A stretch of DNA of 64,000 bases from Streptomyces sp. NBC_00690 (GCF_036226685.1 NZ_CP109009.1:3162001-3226000); one strand, 5' to 3'. Positions 18,816 through 28,151 are shown, counted from the first letter of the stretch. The notes: generated by a model not told the origin, from the sequence alone. A program made the numbers and translations.

Positions 18816-21112
18816 CGTCGAGTCCCTTCGCCGTGCTGCTGCTGAACGGCCCAGTCGTCATTGGGTCCCCAGTAGCCACCCTGCGGCGGCTGCTGGTACC
18901 CCTGCGGTCCGTATCCCTGAACCATCGGAGTGCCCTGATAGGGGGTTTCTTGGGGGCCGTATCCCGGAGGTGGCGCGTATCCCTGTGGCGGCATCTGCTG
19001 CTGGCCGTCGTGCGGAGCGGGCGGTTGGCCGTTGGGCACACCGTTGTGCTGCGGGCCATGCGCCTGGTTCGGGATGTGCGCCTGGGAGTGCTGGCTGTAC
19101 TGGGGCTGCTGGTGCAGCGGTCGTACCGGCCCCTGTCCACCCATGCCGTACTGGTGGTTGGGGTGCTGAGGTGCGTGCGGGTAGTTCTGCTCTGGGTGCG
19201 GGTACTGCGGGTACTGGTACTGCGTGTGCTGCGGGTGCGCGTGCTGGTTGTTCTGAGCATGTTGCACGTGCTGGTTGTTCTGCGCGTGTTGCACGTGCTG
19301 GGGGTGCTGTGGTGCATGGGGGTGCTGGTTGTTGTGCTGGTGCTGCTGCGCGTGCTGGTGCTGTCGCGCGTAGGGGCTGCCGTGAGCCACGTGTGCGTGA
19401 CCGTAGTTCGGAGCCGCCGTGTGCTGGAAGGCGGGGGCGGGTTCCGGTGCGTACGGCCCGGGCTGTGCGGGCTGTGCGGGCTGCTGCTGGGTGTCCTTGA
19501 CCGGAGTGTCGAACTCCTCCGTGACGGGCTCGTCGGGGACGACGACCTCGTCCACCTTCTGGACCGTCGGATCGCCCGGCAGGATGCACTCGACGTGCTC
19601 GGCGCCGGCCTTGCGGCGCTGCTCCGCGAACTCCTCGATCTGGGCACGGCAGGCCATGTCCAGGTGCGAGATGCCGCTGCCGTCGATGTAGACGCGCTCC
19701 TTGTCCTGGATGGTCTCCAGGGCGTCGATCAGCTTGGGAAGGCGCAGGAAGGTGACGTTGCCCTTCAGCTCCAGCCGTCCCATGTCGCCGTCGGTGGTGG
19801 TGCGGATGGTCATGTGGCTCATGCGGATCGCCGTGAGGATGATGGCGACCGCGAGGCCGGCGACCACACCATCGAGCAGGTTCGTGACCACGATGGCGAG
19901 GGTGGTGATGAACATGATCGCGCCCTCGGCACGGTCCTTCTTCCACATGGCCAGGAAGGCCGGCGGGTTGAAGAGCTTCCAACCAGCCTGGAGAAGGACA
20001 CCGGCGAGCACGGTGATCGGGATCAGTCCGAGCAGCCCCGGGAGGAGCAGACCGAAACCAAGGAGCCAGGCTCCGTGCAGGATGCGGGAGAGCTTGGTCT
20101 TCGCACCTGCTTGGACGTTGGCGGCACTGCGCACGATGACGGCGGTCATGGGCAGCGCACCGAGGAGTCCACAGATCGTATTGCCGACTCCCTGGGAGAA
20201 GAGTTCGGCGTTGTACTTCGTTGGAGCTCCGGTGTGCATCCGGTCGACCGCCGCGGCGCTGAAGAGGCTCTCAGCGGACGCGATGACCGTGAAGGTGACG
20301 ATCATCATCAAGATCGCCGGGTCGAAGATGTGGCTCAGCTCGGACGGCCCGGTGAAGTTGACCGCGTCGATCATGCTTCCGAAGGACACCTTGTTCACAC
20401 CGCTGAAGCCGGGGAAGGCGGCGATGACGGCACCCAGGATCACCGCGACCAAGGGCGCGGGGACCTTGTTGATCGGGGCGGGGACCTTCTTCCACATGAA
20501 GCAGATGACCAGCGCCATGACGCCCAAGATGAGGGCGGCGCCCTTGTCCCGGTCCCCGAGCACATCGGAGACCAGGTTGGGCAGGCCGGCCATGTTCTTC
20601 AGGGCCGTACCGAGCTGCTTGGAGTCCACCAGGGCGTATATCTGGCTCAGGATCAGCGGCACGCCGATACCTGCCAGCATGCCCTGCACCACGGAGAGCG
20701 AGATGGACTGGAACATCCGGCCCAACTTGAGCATTCCCAGGATCATCTGCAGGATTCCGCTGATCAACACGACCGGGCCGAGCATCCCGGGGCCGTGTTC
20801 GGTCACGAACTCCAGTACCAGCACCGCCAGGCCGGCAGCGGGGCCGCTGACCTGGAGGTTACTGCCGGGCAGAAATCCCACAATCAAGCCTCCGACAATG
20901 CCGGAGATGATGCCTAGGGCGACGTTGACGCCGGATGCGGAAGCGACACCGATGCACAGGGGAAGAGCAACAAGGAAGACGACGATCGACGCACTGAAGT
21001 CAGTACTGAGAGCGCTGGTCAGCGACGGGGAGGCGGTGCCCTTCGCCGGGGCGGCGGCGGCACCCTTCTTCGCATGCCTTCCAGCGTTAGGAGGAGTCGT
21101 ATCAGTCGACAC
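18812..21112 (-). CDS. SulP-family anion transporter with long His/Gln-rich tail (likely bicarbonate)
   Basis: A 766-residue transporter. Residues ~30-430 carry 10-12 membrane spans of the SulP fold, including SGPAAGLAVLV and NVALGIISGIVGGLIVG. A STAS domain follows at ~435-510 (RLELKGNVTFLRLPKLIDAL, then VYIDGSGISHLDMACRAQIEEF). The last ~240 residues are low-complexity and rich in His, Gln, Pro and Tyr, with a near-exact duplication of HVQHAQNNQ. The adjacent carbonic anhydrase gene argues for bicarbonate rather than sulfate. The start is GTG 21112 with AAAGGAA upstream. It lies 100 bp after the carbonic anhydrase stop in the same orientation. Confidence 0.9.
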   Translation of the reverse strand: MSTDTTPPNAGRHAKKGAAAAPAKGTASPSLTSALSTDFSASIVVFLVALPLCIGVASASGVNVALGIISGIVGGLIVGFLPGSNLQVSGPAAGLAVLVLEFVTEHGPGMLGPVVLISGILQMILGMLKLGRMFQSISLSVVQGMLAGIGVPLILSQIYALVDSKQLGTALKNMAGLPNLVSDVLGDRDKGAALILGVMALVICFMWKKVPAPINKVPAPLVAVILGAVIAAFPGFSGVNKVSFGSMIDAVNFTGPSELSHIFDPAILMMIVTFTVIASAESLFSAAAVDRMHTGAPTKYNAELFSQGVGNTICGLLGALPMTAVIVRSAANVQAGAKTKLSRILHGAWLLGFGLLLPGLLGLIPITVLAGVLLQAGWKLFNPPAFLAMWKKDRAEGAIMFITTLAIVVTNLLDGVVAGLAVAIILTAIRMSHMTIRTTTDGDMGRLELKGNVTFLRLPKLIDALETIQDKERVYIDGSGISHLDMACRAQIEEFAEQRRKAGAEHVECILPGDPTVQKVDEVVVPDEPVTEEFDTPVKDTQQQPAQPAQPGPYAPEPAPAFQHTAAPNYGHAHVAHGSPYARQHQHAQQHQHNNQHPHAPQHPQHVQHAQNNQHVQHAQNNQHAHPQHTQYQYPQYPHPEQNYPHAPQHPNHQYGMGGQGPVRPLHQQPQYSQHSQAHIPNQAHGPQHNGVPNGQPPAPHDGQQQMPPQGYAPPPGYGPQETPYQGTPMVQGYGPQGYQQPPQGGYWGPNDDWAVQQQHGEGTRR

Positions 21113-21212
21113 AGTGTTCCTTTCGCCGCAGCCGGATGCCGATGAGCTGGGGGAGCTCTAGCGCGGCAGGCCGCTGCGTGTGGGGGGTAAGAGGGCCGGA
21201 CGGGCCCGGGGT

Positions 21213-21815
21213 TCAGTTCCGGTTGAACACTCCGTTGAGCTCGTCGAGCTCCAGCACCTCGGCCGTGTCGACGCGGTAGTACCAGCCGTGCAGTTGCAGC
21301 CGCCCCGCTTCGATCGCCTCGCGCACCTTGGGGTACGTACGCAGGTTCTCCAGCTGGGCGACGACGTGCCGCTGAACGAACTTGGCAAGGGTCAGGTCCT
21401 CCACCGGCGACCCGAGCATCGGGGCGAGCGCGGGGCGGCAGCCGGAGACCCACTGGGCGACGCTGGGAAGCGAGCTGAGGTCCGCGTCATTGGCAACCGC
21501 GCCGACCGCTCCACAGTGGGAGTGGCCGCAGACCACGATGTCCCGGACCTTGAGGACCTCCACCGCGTACTCGATGGTGGCGGACTCGGCGCAGGAGTGG
21601 TCCGCGTCGTAGGGCGTGATGATGTTGCCGGCGTTGCGCAGTTCGAAGACCTCACCGGGAACCGCTCCGGTGATGAGCGCGGGGATCACGCGTGAATCGG
21701 AACAGCTCACGAACAGCGTTCCGGGCGTCTGGCCCGCCGCGAATCGCCGGAAGGTCTCGCTCTCAGGGGCCACGCGGTGGCGGAAGTTACGCGCGTTGTC
21801 GAGCAGTCGCTTCAT
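21213..21815 (-). CDS. Beta-class carbonic anhydrase
   Basis: A 200-residue beta-carbonic anhydrase that interconverts CO2 and bicarbonate using zinc. The zinc ligands are visible as Cys in FVSCSDSRV near residue 40 (with the Asp/Arg dyad) and His and Cys in VCGHSHCGAVGA near residue 100. LRNAGNIITPYD and LQLHGWYYRVDTAEV are family segments. The ATG at 21815 is preferred over GTG 21821 because AGGAG lies 7 nt before the ATG. It is the first gene of the operon with the SulP transporter, fitting bicarbonate supply. Confidence 0.95.
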   Translation of the reverse strand: MKRLLDNARNFRHRVAPESETFRRFAAGQTPGTLFVSCSDSRVIPALITGAVPGEVFELRNAGNIITPYDADHSCAESATIEYAVEVLKVRDIVVCGHSHCGAVGAVANDADLSSLPSVAQWVSGCRPALAPMLGSPVEDLTLAKFVQRHVVAQLENLRTYPKVREAIEAGRLQLHGWYYRVDTAEVLELDELNGVFNRN

Positions 21816-22277
21816 GGTCACGCTCCTAGCAGTTCCGGCTATGGGGAGCCGGTGGGGGGAGAGACATCCGACGTGAATGTCTTGGCCCGGAATACTGCGC
21901 TGAAGTCATGAGTCATCCGTGAGATCACCGTGAGAGAGTTCTCATGGCGCTGACAACGATGTCATTCAAGCGAAGAAAAAATCATTCAGGGGTTTTGCCC
22001 CTTCCAGTGGCATATTCCTAAGACCCCATTCACTGTGTGTGAAAGGTCCCTTCGCCACCGTAATTAAGGACTCGCTGTTCGTTCGATAACTCCGATAACA
22101 CGGACAACTCAGTTCCCCGCTCCCGTAACCGACTTCGGGTACCGAAGGGCCACTGGGCGGCGCGTGGCGGCCGTGGGCCCGCGGGGAGTCATCGGCGGCC
22201 GGCAGCCGGACCCCAGGACCCCCAGCAGGCCGTCCCGGGCCCCGCCACCAGCCGTCACGGCCCGGCTCACCGCCTGC
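21816..22277. other. A/T-rich gene-free interval
   Basis: This ~460 bp stretch lies between the response-regulator end and the carbonic anhydrase start. The section 21900-22120 is unusually A/T-rich for this genome and should carry the carbonic anhydrase operon promoter. A terminator for the two-component operon is at 21976-22002. Confidence 0.5.
21976..22002 (-). terminator. Rho-independent terminator of the two-component operon
   Basis: On the minus strand, AGGGG and CCCCT (21988-22002) form a short hairpin. TGAATGA and then a run of six T (21976-21981) follow, giving a classic hairpin plus U-tract, rare in this GC-rich window. Confidence 0.55.
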
Positions 22278-22937
22278 TCAGGCACGCAGTCGGTAGCCGA
22301 CACCCCGGATCGTCTCCACCCGATCCGGACCCAACTTCCTGCGGAGATAGCGCACATACACATCGACGATGTTCGATCCCGGGTCGTAGTCGAAGCCCCA
22401 GACCCTGCTCAGCAGCTGCTCACGGGTGAGCACCTGATCCGGGTTACGTAAAAAGACCTCGGCGAGGGCAAATTCCCTCGCCGACAGTTCAGCGACCCGC
22501 CCGTCCACATGGACGCGACGGGTTCGCAGGTCAAGCACCATGTCGCCGACACGCAGGACCGAAGCCTCCGGGCCGGCCTCACCTCTCAATCGCAAGCGGA
22601 CCCGTGCGAGCAGCTCCTCGAAGGCAAAGGGTTTGGAGATGTAGTCGTCCGCTCCCGTCTCCAGCCCGGCTACAACATCGGAAACGCTGTCCCGGGCCGT
22701 GAGGATGACCACGGGAAGGGTCACCCGTAGTTCCCGGAGTTTGCGGAGGACGGTTAGCCCGTCCACTGCGGGCAGTCCTAGATCGAGAATCATAAGATCG
22801 CAGTCACCGGCCCGCGCATGTTCATAAGCGGAAAGGCCGTCACCGACGACCGCGGTGACGAACCCATTGCTTCGCAGGCCCTTTTCGACGAAGGAGGCGA
22901 TTCCGGCTTCGTCCTCCGCTATCAGAATCCGGTGCAT
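22278..22937 (-). CDS. OmpR-family response regulator
   Basis: A 219-residue response regulator. The receiver domain (1-~118) has acidic pocket EDE near residue 8, phosphoacceptor Asp in DLMILDLGLPAVDG near residue 51 and Lys in YISKPFAF. The C-terminal winged helix (~125-219) ends in SNIVDVYVRYLRRKLG and VETIRGVGYRLRA. GAGAGGAC lies 4 nt upstream of ATG 22937. Its start lies inside the 3' end of the sensor kinase gene, a 98-bp overlap. It is the cognate regulator of that kinase; target genes are not visible. Confidence 0.95.
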   Translation of the reverse strand: MHRILIAEDEAGIASFVEKGLRSNGFVTAVVGDGLSAYEHARAGDCDLMILDLGLPAVDGLTVLRKLRELRVTLPVVILTARDSVSDVVAGLETGADDYISKPFAFEELLARVRLRLRGEAGPEASVLRVGDMVLDLRTRRVHVDGRVAELSAREFALAEVFLRNPDQVLTREQLLSRVWGFDYDPGSNIVDVYVRYLRRKLGPDRVETIRGVGYRLRA

Positions 22938-24348
22938 GGTGTCCTCTCTGCCAGGGGAAATACGCCGGCAAATCCAGTACGAATCGGGCGCCTCCGGTCT
23001 CTGCGTCTTCCACCCACGCGGTACCTCCGTGCGCCTCGGCGATCTCCCGCACGATGGCGAGCCCGAGGCCGATACCCGTACCCGCCTGTGCGGGTGAGGC
23101 GACCCTCCCTGCTTGGACGAATCTGCCGAAGATCCGGTCCCGGTCCACCGGTCCCACCCCGGGGCCGGTGTCCCGTACCCAGAGCAGGACCCGGCCCTCG
23201 CGCACGGCCGAGCCCATCTCGATGAGATCTCCGTCGAGGGTGTGCCGCACCGCGTTGGCCGCGAGTTGGATCAACCCCTGGGTGAGCCGCTGACCGTCGA
23301 CCAGGACGGTCGCCTCGGAGACCGCGGCCACCCGCCAGTGCCGGTGTCCCAACGCCCTGGCCTTGGCGACCACGTCCACGATGAGGTCCGTCAGATTGGT
23401 CTCGCCGACCGTGAGGAAGTCCGGCCGTTCCGCCTTCGCCAGCAGGAGCAGATCGTCCACGATGCGGCTCATCCGGTCGAGTTCGTCGACCAGGAGGGCC
23501 CGGGTCATATGGGTCTCGTCCGGCCCGTCCTCCATTAGTTCCAGATGGCCGCGCACGACGGTGATGGGCGTGCGCAACTCGTGCCCCACCTCGTCGAGGA
23601 ACCGCCGCTGCGTGGTGAAGGCGCGCTCCAACCGGTCCAGCATGTGGTTGAAGGTGTGGGCGAGGGCGGCCACATCGTCGTCGCCCCGGACGTCGAGCCG
23701 CTGGGTGAGGTCCGATTCACCGATCCGCGCCGCCGTCTGTCGCACGAGTCTGATCGGCGCCAGGATGCGTCCCGCGACCAGCCAACTGGCCAGTCCGGCG
23801 CAGACCAACGCACCGAAGGCGGTGAGCATCAGCATCTTGGCGACGCGTCGCTCCTCCTGGAGTTGGCGGTCGCGGAACTCCAGCACGACGAGTCGTACGT
23901 CCCTGGGGTCGCCGGCGACCTCCACTTTGACGACCCCGTAGCGGACTTTCCCCGCCTTGGAATCCAGCCAGCCGGACTTGGGGGTGGCGACCGTGCCCAG
24001 CATTCTGACGACGGACGCGTCCCGGTCGAGGCGCACCTGACCCGGGGTGTCCGCCGGGCTGCGGCGATCGGCAACGCCGTCAACAACACTGAAGAACGTC
24101 TCGTCCCGGCCCGGCGGGGTGACCTTCAAGAACTCGGTCACCAACTCGGCGCTGTTGTTGTACGACCTGGTGGTCGCGTGTTGACGCAGGTCGTCGACCC
24201 GTCGTTGCAGCCGCGCATCGACCTGGTTGTCCAGCTGTGCCTGCCAGACGACCGTGATGCCAACGGTGGGCGCGGCCATGGCCACGCCCACCAGAAGGAG
24301 CATCCAACCGACGATGCGCGATCGCGCGCTGGCTGTACGACGTCTCAC
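22840..24348 (-). CDS. HAMP-containing sensor histidine kinase
   Basis: A 502-residue membrane kinase. Span 1 (VGWMLLLVGVAMAAPTVGI) and span 2 (MLMLTAFGALVCAGLASWLVAG) flank a ~145-residue extracellular sensor. A HAMP linker follows, then the H-box EVGHELRTPITVVRGHLEL with the phosphorylated His. N-box QLAANAVRHT, G1 VRDTGPGVG and G2 GTGIGLGLAIVREI complete the ATPase. The last ~32 residues after DLPAYFPWQRG are basic and overlap the response-regulator gene by 98 bp, longer than usual. It starts at GTG 24348, immediately after the TAA of the preceding gene. Confidence 0.95.
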   Translation of the reverse strand: MRRRTASARSRIVGWMLLLVGVAMAAPTVGITVVWQAQLDNQVDARLQRRVDDLRQHATTRSYNNSAELVTEFLKVTPPGRDETFFSVVDGVADRRSPADTPGQVRLDRDASVVRMLGTVATPKSGWLDSKAGKVRYGVVKVEVAGDPRDVRLVVLEFRDRQLQEERRVAKMLMLTAFGALVCAGLASWLVAGRILAPIRLVRQTAARIGESDLTQRLDVRGDDDVAALAHTFNHMLDRLERAFTTQRRFLDEVGHELRTPITVVRGHLELMEDGPDETHMTRALLVDELDRMSRIVDDLLLLAKAERPDFLTVGETNLTDLIVDVVAKARALGHRHWRVAAVSEATVLVDGQRLTQGLIQLAANAVRHTLDGDLIEMGSAVREGRVLLWVRDTGPGVGPVDRDRIFGRFVQAGRVASPAQAGTGIGLGLAIVREIAEAHGGTAWVEDAETGGARFVLDLPAYFPWQRGHHAPDSDSGGRSRNRLLRRKGPAKQWVRHRGRR

Positions 24349-24813
24349 TTAGTCGTCTCCTTCAGCGCCGCGGTCTTCGGAGAAGCCGCTCCCGCCTCCG
24401 CCCCCGTCCTCATCGTCCTCCTCCTCGTCGTCGTCGCCCTCCTCCTCCTGGCCTCCGGGCCGGGGGGTGCCGCTCTCAGAGCTGCGGGGCGGATCGAGGA
24501 TCTCCACCGGGCGCCCTCCCGACTGCTGGGGCGAAGGCGGGGTGAACTGGGGCTGCGGTGTGGACGTCTGAGGCAGAGGTGCCGACTTCGTCGGCGGTGG
24601 GGGCTTCTTCTCAGGTAAGGAAGGAGTCATCGGTGACGGTGGTTGGCTCCGCGCAGTCGCCTCGGGCATGGGGAGCCCACTGGGCTGTACGACGATGGCG
24701 GGTCCGAGATCCAACGGTTCGGGTCCTTGTGCCCAGACCTTGCCGGCGAGCATCCCGGCACCGGCCAGTGCGCAGACCGCCGTTATCACGATGTTGGCTC
24801 TCCTGAGTGTCAT
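24349..24813 (-). CDS. Small exported Pro-rich protein with acidic C-terminus, in sensor kinase operon
   Basis: A 154-residue protein. The N-terminus has a basic start and a hydrophobic segment (ANIVITAVCALAGAGMLAGKVWA), either signal peptide or anchor. The middle is Pro/Ser/Gln-rich and disordered. The C-terminus has a run of about 14 acidic residues (EEEGDDDEEEDDEDG) and a Gly cluster. It abuts the sensor kinase start with no spacer, so it is first gene of a three-gene operon. It may be an accessory to the sensor, for example binding cations near the extracellular domain. That role is inference. I do not recognise the family. Confidence 0.75.
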   Translation of the reverse strand: MTLRRANIVITAVCALAGAGMLAGKVWAQGPEPLDLGPAIVVQPSGLPMPEATARSQPPSPMTPSLPEKKPPPPTKSAPLPQTSTPQPQFTPPSPQQSGGRPVEILDPPRSSESGTPRPGGQEEEGDDDEEEDDEDGGGGGSGFSEDRGAEGDD

Positions 24814-25097
24814 GCGGAGAGTCTGCTTCCTAGATCGAACAGATGAATGAAAGAGGAGAGGATTCTCATGTCTCGGCCGGTCAGGGCGTGCAGCTGCACG
24901 TGCAGACCAGAAAGCCATCCTTTGTCTCCCTCTTGCGCTCTCCGGTCGACGAGGGTGTGACGACCGATCGACGACAGATACGCGCGGCACGCGGTCAAAG
25001 ACTCAACAGTTCTTGGGAAAGATCAATAACAGAGGCGTCGAATCCCTTCAACGGGCGCCCCCAAGCGGTGTCAGTACGGTCGGATACGGTCCGATCC

Positions 25098-25745
25098 ATG
25101 TCTCTGAAATCACTGCGTGGTGGTTCCGACGAGGTGCGGCGCATGGTGGCCCTCACCGATCTCCCCTGGGAGCGGGCGGCCTTGGAGGACGCGTTCGTCG
25201 CCCACCACTGGGCGGTCGTCGAACCCGGCGCAGCGGGGCCTGCCGTCGAGTGGGGCAGCGGCGGAGCGGCTCCACACTTCTTTGGCGAGGATTCGTCTGA
25301 CGACGGCTGCGGACGCCGACTCGAACTGGGTGGGGCGCCCGACGGGCCTGCTAGCGGCGCGGGATTCGTCCAGCTGCCCTGCGCGCTGTTCTGGCCTGCG
25401 TTCGGGGAAGAGCCGGAGGACGCAGAACCAGATGAGAGCGATGACCTCGATGCGGACTACAGTCCGGACTGGGAGCGCTTCCCGGAGGCGACCCGAGCGG
25501 ACTTCCATCGGGAGTATGACCGGATCGGGGCGTTGCTGAGAGCCGAGTTGGGTGAGCCCGACGAGTCGTTCGGCGGTGAGATGGACGAACACCGCGAGGT
25601 CTGGTACTGCACGGGGGTTCAGTTGGAGCTGCACCGCACCGACGACCTCAACAGCTACTCCCACTACGACGTGATCCTGGTGCGCGTCACTCCCCTGCAC
25701 TCCGGCATCGGCGCTGACGAATCCCCCACGGACCGCGGGGCATAA
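25098..25745 (+). CDS. Hypothetical protein, 215 aa
   Basis: I do not recognise this protein. It is acidic, with a DESDDLDADYSPDWERFPE stretch near residue 117 and an otherwise mixed sequence with Trp-rich spots (LPWERAALEDAFVAHHWAV, EHREVWYCTGVQLELH). No signal peptide, membrane span or catalytic motif is visible. The start ATG 25098 is preferred over upstream in-frame starts because upstream codons lack bias. It is divergent from the two-component operon across ~280 bp with no obvious regulatory site. Confidence 0.65.
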   Translation: MSLKSLRGGSDEVRRMVALTDLPWERAALEDAFVAHHWAVVEPGAAGPAVEWGSGGAAPHFFGEDSSDDGCGRRLELGGAPDGPASGAGFVQLPCALFWPAFGEEPEDAEPDESDDLDADYSPDWERFPEATRADFHREYDRIGALLRAELGEPDESFGGEMDEHREVWYCTGVQLELHRTDDLNSYSHYDVILVRVTPLHSGIGADESPTDRGA

Positions 25746-26080
25746 GGATGCCGCAACGGCACGGAGTCGGCGCCTGCGGGCCGGCGGGAGTGGCGATGCC
25801 AGCCGCCGGCGGAAGGGGGCGGTCGGGCGCGACTCCCCCGCCCTGAGCCCAACCCATGATGTCGACATGGACACGACACTAGACGATCTACGGCCGCTGA
25901 GGGACCACGCCTACCCGCCCGCACCTGAGATTGCCTGGCCCAGCGGGGGCGGCGACCTCACGCGAGAATGACCGCCGCACCACCGCTCCGGTCTGCGCTC
26001 CCCGTACTCAGGGGCACCCAGACCGGAGCCGAGTAGCCGAACGGATGTCCGGAGAATGCCCCCAACAGCAGGCTGGGGCC
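25746..26080. other. Short intergenic stretch
   Basis: This ~335 bp separates two plus-strand genes. A 34-codon frame starts at ATG 25867 but lacks a ribosome binding site. I see no terminator or conserved site. Confidence 0.4.
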
Positions 26081-26902
26081 ATGAACAAGCGACTGGGAAA
26101 CGTGCGTTGGGCCGCCATGCGACTGCTGATGAACACCGTGGGACGGCTCAGTGAAGGCATCAGGATCGGCTACCGCCACGGCTTCGACAGCGGCTCGATG
26201 CTCGACTACGTCTATGTCAACAAGGCATCGGGTTCATGGGGAGTCGGCCGTCTCATCGACCGCAACTACCTCAACGCGATCGGCTGGCGGGCCATCCGCG
26301 CCCGTCGCGAGTTGCTGAAGGACGTGCTGCGCAAGGAGATCGCCGAACGCGGCGACGGGGTGTTCGTGCTGGACGTGGCATCCGGGCCCGGCCGATACCT
26401 CCAGGACCTCGTCGAGGAGTACGCGCCCGGATACCTACGGGTGGAGTGCCGCGACCTGGATCAAGCGGGGCTCACCCAGGGCAAAGAGCGGGCGCGATCA
26501 CACGGTTTGCAGAACATCTCGTACGTCCACGGTGACGCGCTGGACCCTCGACCCGCGGACCGTGCGCCGGAGGTGATCGTGGTGTCCGGGCTGTACGAAC
26601 TACTGCTGGACGACGAGGCCATCGCCGCTTCGATCGCGCGGCTCCGCTCCCTGCTCGCCCCGGGCGGGGTGCTGGTGTTCACCACCCAGACCCACCATCC
26701 GCAACTGGAGTTCATCGCCCGGGTACTGCCCAACCGCGATGGAGTCCTGTGGGAGATGAAGTGCAGGCCGGTGGAGAAGGCAGAGCAGTGGGCCCGGGAG
26801 GCAGGATTCGACGCGGTCGCCAGCAGGCGCGAGCAGGTAGGACTGTTCACGGTCACCACCGCAGGCTCGGCGAGCGCCGCGGACCGGTCGTCACAGGGCT
26901 GA
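26081..26902 (+). CDS. Class I SAM-dependent methyltransferase
   Basis: A 273-residue enzyme. An N-terminal helical segment (MRLLMNTVGRLSEGIRIGYRHGFDSG) precedes the SAM fold. Motif I is VFVLDVASGPGRYLQDL near residue 94, an acidic residue ends motif II (LRVECRDLDQAG), and motif III-like VIVVSGLYELLLDD follows. The segment between VLVFTTQTHHPQLEF and the end looks like substrate-binding cap. This resembles bacterial methyltransferases linked to lipid or phospholipid metabolism, but the substrate is not visible. ATG 26045 is an alternative start. Its 3' end overlaps the convergent DUF1772 gene by 12 bp. Confidence 0.82.
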   Translation: MNKRLGNVRWAAMRLLMNTVGRLSEGIRIGYRHGFDSGSMLDYVYVNKASGSWGVGRLIDRNYLNAIGWRAIRARRELLKDVLRKEIAERGDGVFVLDVASGPGRYLQDLVEEYAPGYLRVECRDLDQAGLTQGKERARSHGLQNISYVHGDALDPRPADRAPEVIVVSGLYELLLDDEAIAASIARLRSLLAPGGVLVFTTQTHHPQLEFIARVLPNRDGVLWEMKCRPVEKAEQWAREAGFDAVASRREQVGLFTVTTAGSASAADRSSQG

Positions 26903-27373
26903 GCTGACCATCAGGACGAAGGCCCCGATCGCCAACATCGTGCGCAACAGGTGGTACTGGTTCCAACGAGGTTCGAACGCCAGCCGGAGCTCGCCGTCGG
27001 AAGGGCTGTGGGTGACCTTCGCCGCCGCTTCGAGCGCATTGTTCAGCGGAACGTTCCCGAGGATGGTCACCACATGGTTCAGCACCGCGCACACCAGACC
27101 GGATATCAGGAGATTCCGCTGATAGTCGGTACGTCCGTCGACGGGGAAGAACACGGACAGCGTCGGGAAGAGGACGATCGAAACGAAGGTCACCAGGAAG
27201 AGAGGACGCGGCACGACCTCGTTGATCCGGCGCATGGCCGTCAGGAACTGCTCGTCGGTGAGTTGGGCGAACGCCGGCATGATCCCGGTCTGGAAGGTCA
27301 GCATGAAGCCTGCGTACAGACCCGTGGAGATGATCGCGAAAGCGAGGAGAACGGCAGCCATGGCGCACATCAT
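26891..27373 (-). CDS. DUF1772 membrane protein (anthrone oxygenase-like family)
   Basis: A 160-residue protein with four hydrophobic spans: FAIISTGLYAGFMLTF, PLFLVTFVSIVLFP, LLISGLVCAVLNHVVTI and LLRTMLAIGAFVLMVSS. The LGNVPLNNALE motif and a Trp near YHLLRT match DUF1772, a family that includes fungal anthrone oxygenases and many bacterial proteins of unknown role. Start choices ATG 27373, 27370 and 27361 differ by four residues. It does not appear to be co-transcribed with another gene. Confidence 0.8.
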   Translation of the reverse strand: MMCAMAAVLLAFAIISTGLYAGFMLTFQTGIMPAFAQLTDEQFLTAMRRINEVVPRPLFLVTFVSIVLFPTLSVFFPVDGRTDYQRNLLISGLVCAVLNHVVTILGNVPLNNALEAAAKVTHSPSDGELRLAFEPRWNQYHLLRTMLAIGAFVLMVSSAL

Positions 27374-27573
27374 GACCTGACACGGGCCGGCGCGCAGCCC
27401 CTACGCGGTGGGCGGACACCTCAGTCGATGCGGTGGGTGTTCTCCGCCGGCGGTCAGGTGATCACGCGATCACGTTGGGGTACGGCGGCGGCCGTTGGGT
27501 ACAGCCGGAGAGGAACGGTCCCCGGACCCTGCGATCCAACGGGTCGCGAGGGGGCCGTCACGGAGGTTGCCCC

Positions 27574-27879
27574 ATGGGACGGGTCTGGCTGTATCTGTTA
27601 CTCGCACTCGCGATCGCGCTGACGGCATTGACCTTGCTGGCGGTCCACCAGGTGGCGCGGCCCCCCTTCGCCGTACGGTTGTACGCAGACGTCGCGGTGG
27701 TGGCCTGTTGGTTGAGCATCGCCGCGTACGGGGTGACGCGGCGGTTGGCCGGCCGGGAGACGCGATCGCCCGTCGACAGCCGGGATCAGGAGTCGGACGG
27801 CCGGGAGCCCGCGGTCCGATGTACGGCAGACACCCACCGGCAGGCGAAGCCGCGCTGGAGCACCAGGGACCACCTCTAG
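27574..27879 (+). CDS. Small two-span membrane protein, hypothetical
   Basis: A 101-residue protein with two hydrophobic segments (LYLLLALAIALTALTLLAV and VAVVACWLSIAAYGVT), followed by a charged cytoplasmic-looking tail of ~45 residues. GGAGG lies 7 nt before ATG 27574, which supports the start over upstream frames. No family is recognised. Confidence 0.65.
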   Translation: MGRVWLYLLLALAIALTALTLLAVHQVARPPFAVRLYADVAVVACWLSIAAYGVTRRLAGRETRSPVDSRDQESDGREPAVRCTADTHRQAKPRWSTRDHL

Positions 27880-28151
27880 GTCGTGTGGTCAAGGTCGTGC
27901 CGCCGACCCGAGGAGCGCGGCGGCGAAGGTTCGGTGCATGCCGTCGCGGAGTGTCGGCGGCTGCCGACGACGCAGCGACAGCGCGTGCCAGGGCATGGCA
28001 GACAGTCGGGACCATGTGGACATGACCTAGGCGTTTCCGCTGGTCACGATCGCACAAGATCAGGCCATTGTTGCTCTGGGGCCCCGCCGATCGTCGGACG
28101 GTCTGCGACTCTGGCACGGCCATGATGTCCAGGATGCCTAGGAGCGCTGTG

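Noticed and set aside
18833..20917. 694-codon plus-strand frame
   Set aside because: Antisense to SulP; the Leu/Val-rich text comes from reverse reading of His/Gln codons.
25867..25971. 34-codon plus-strand frame
   Set aside because: No ribosome binding site and no motif; chance frame.
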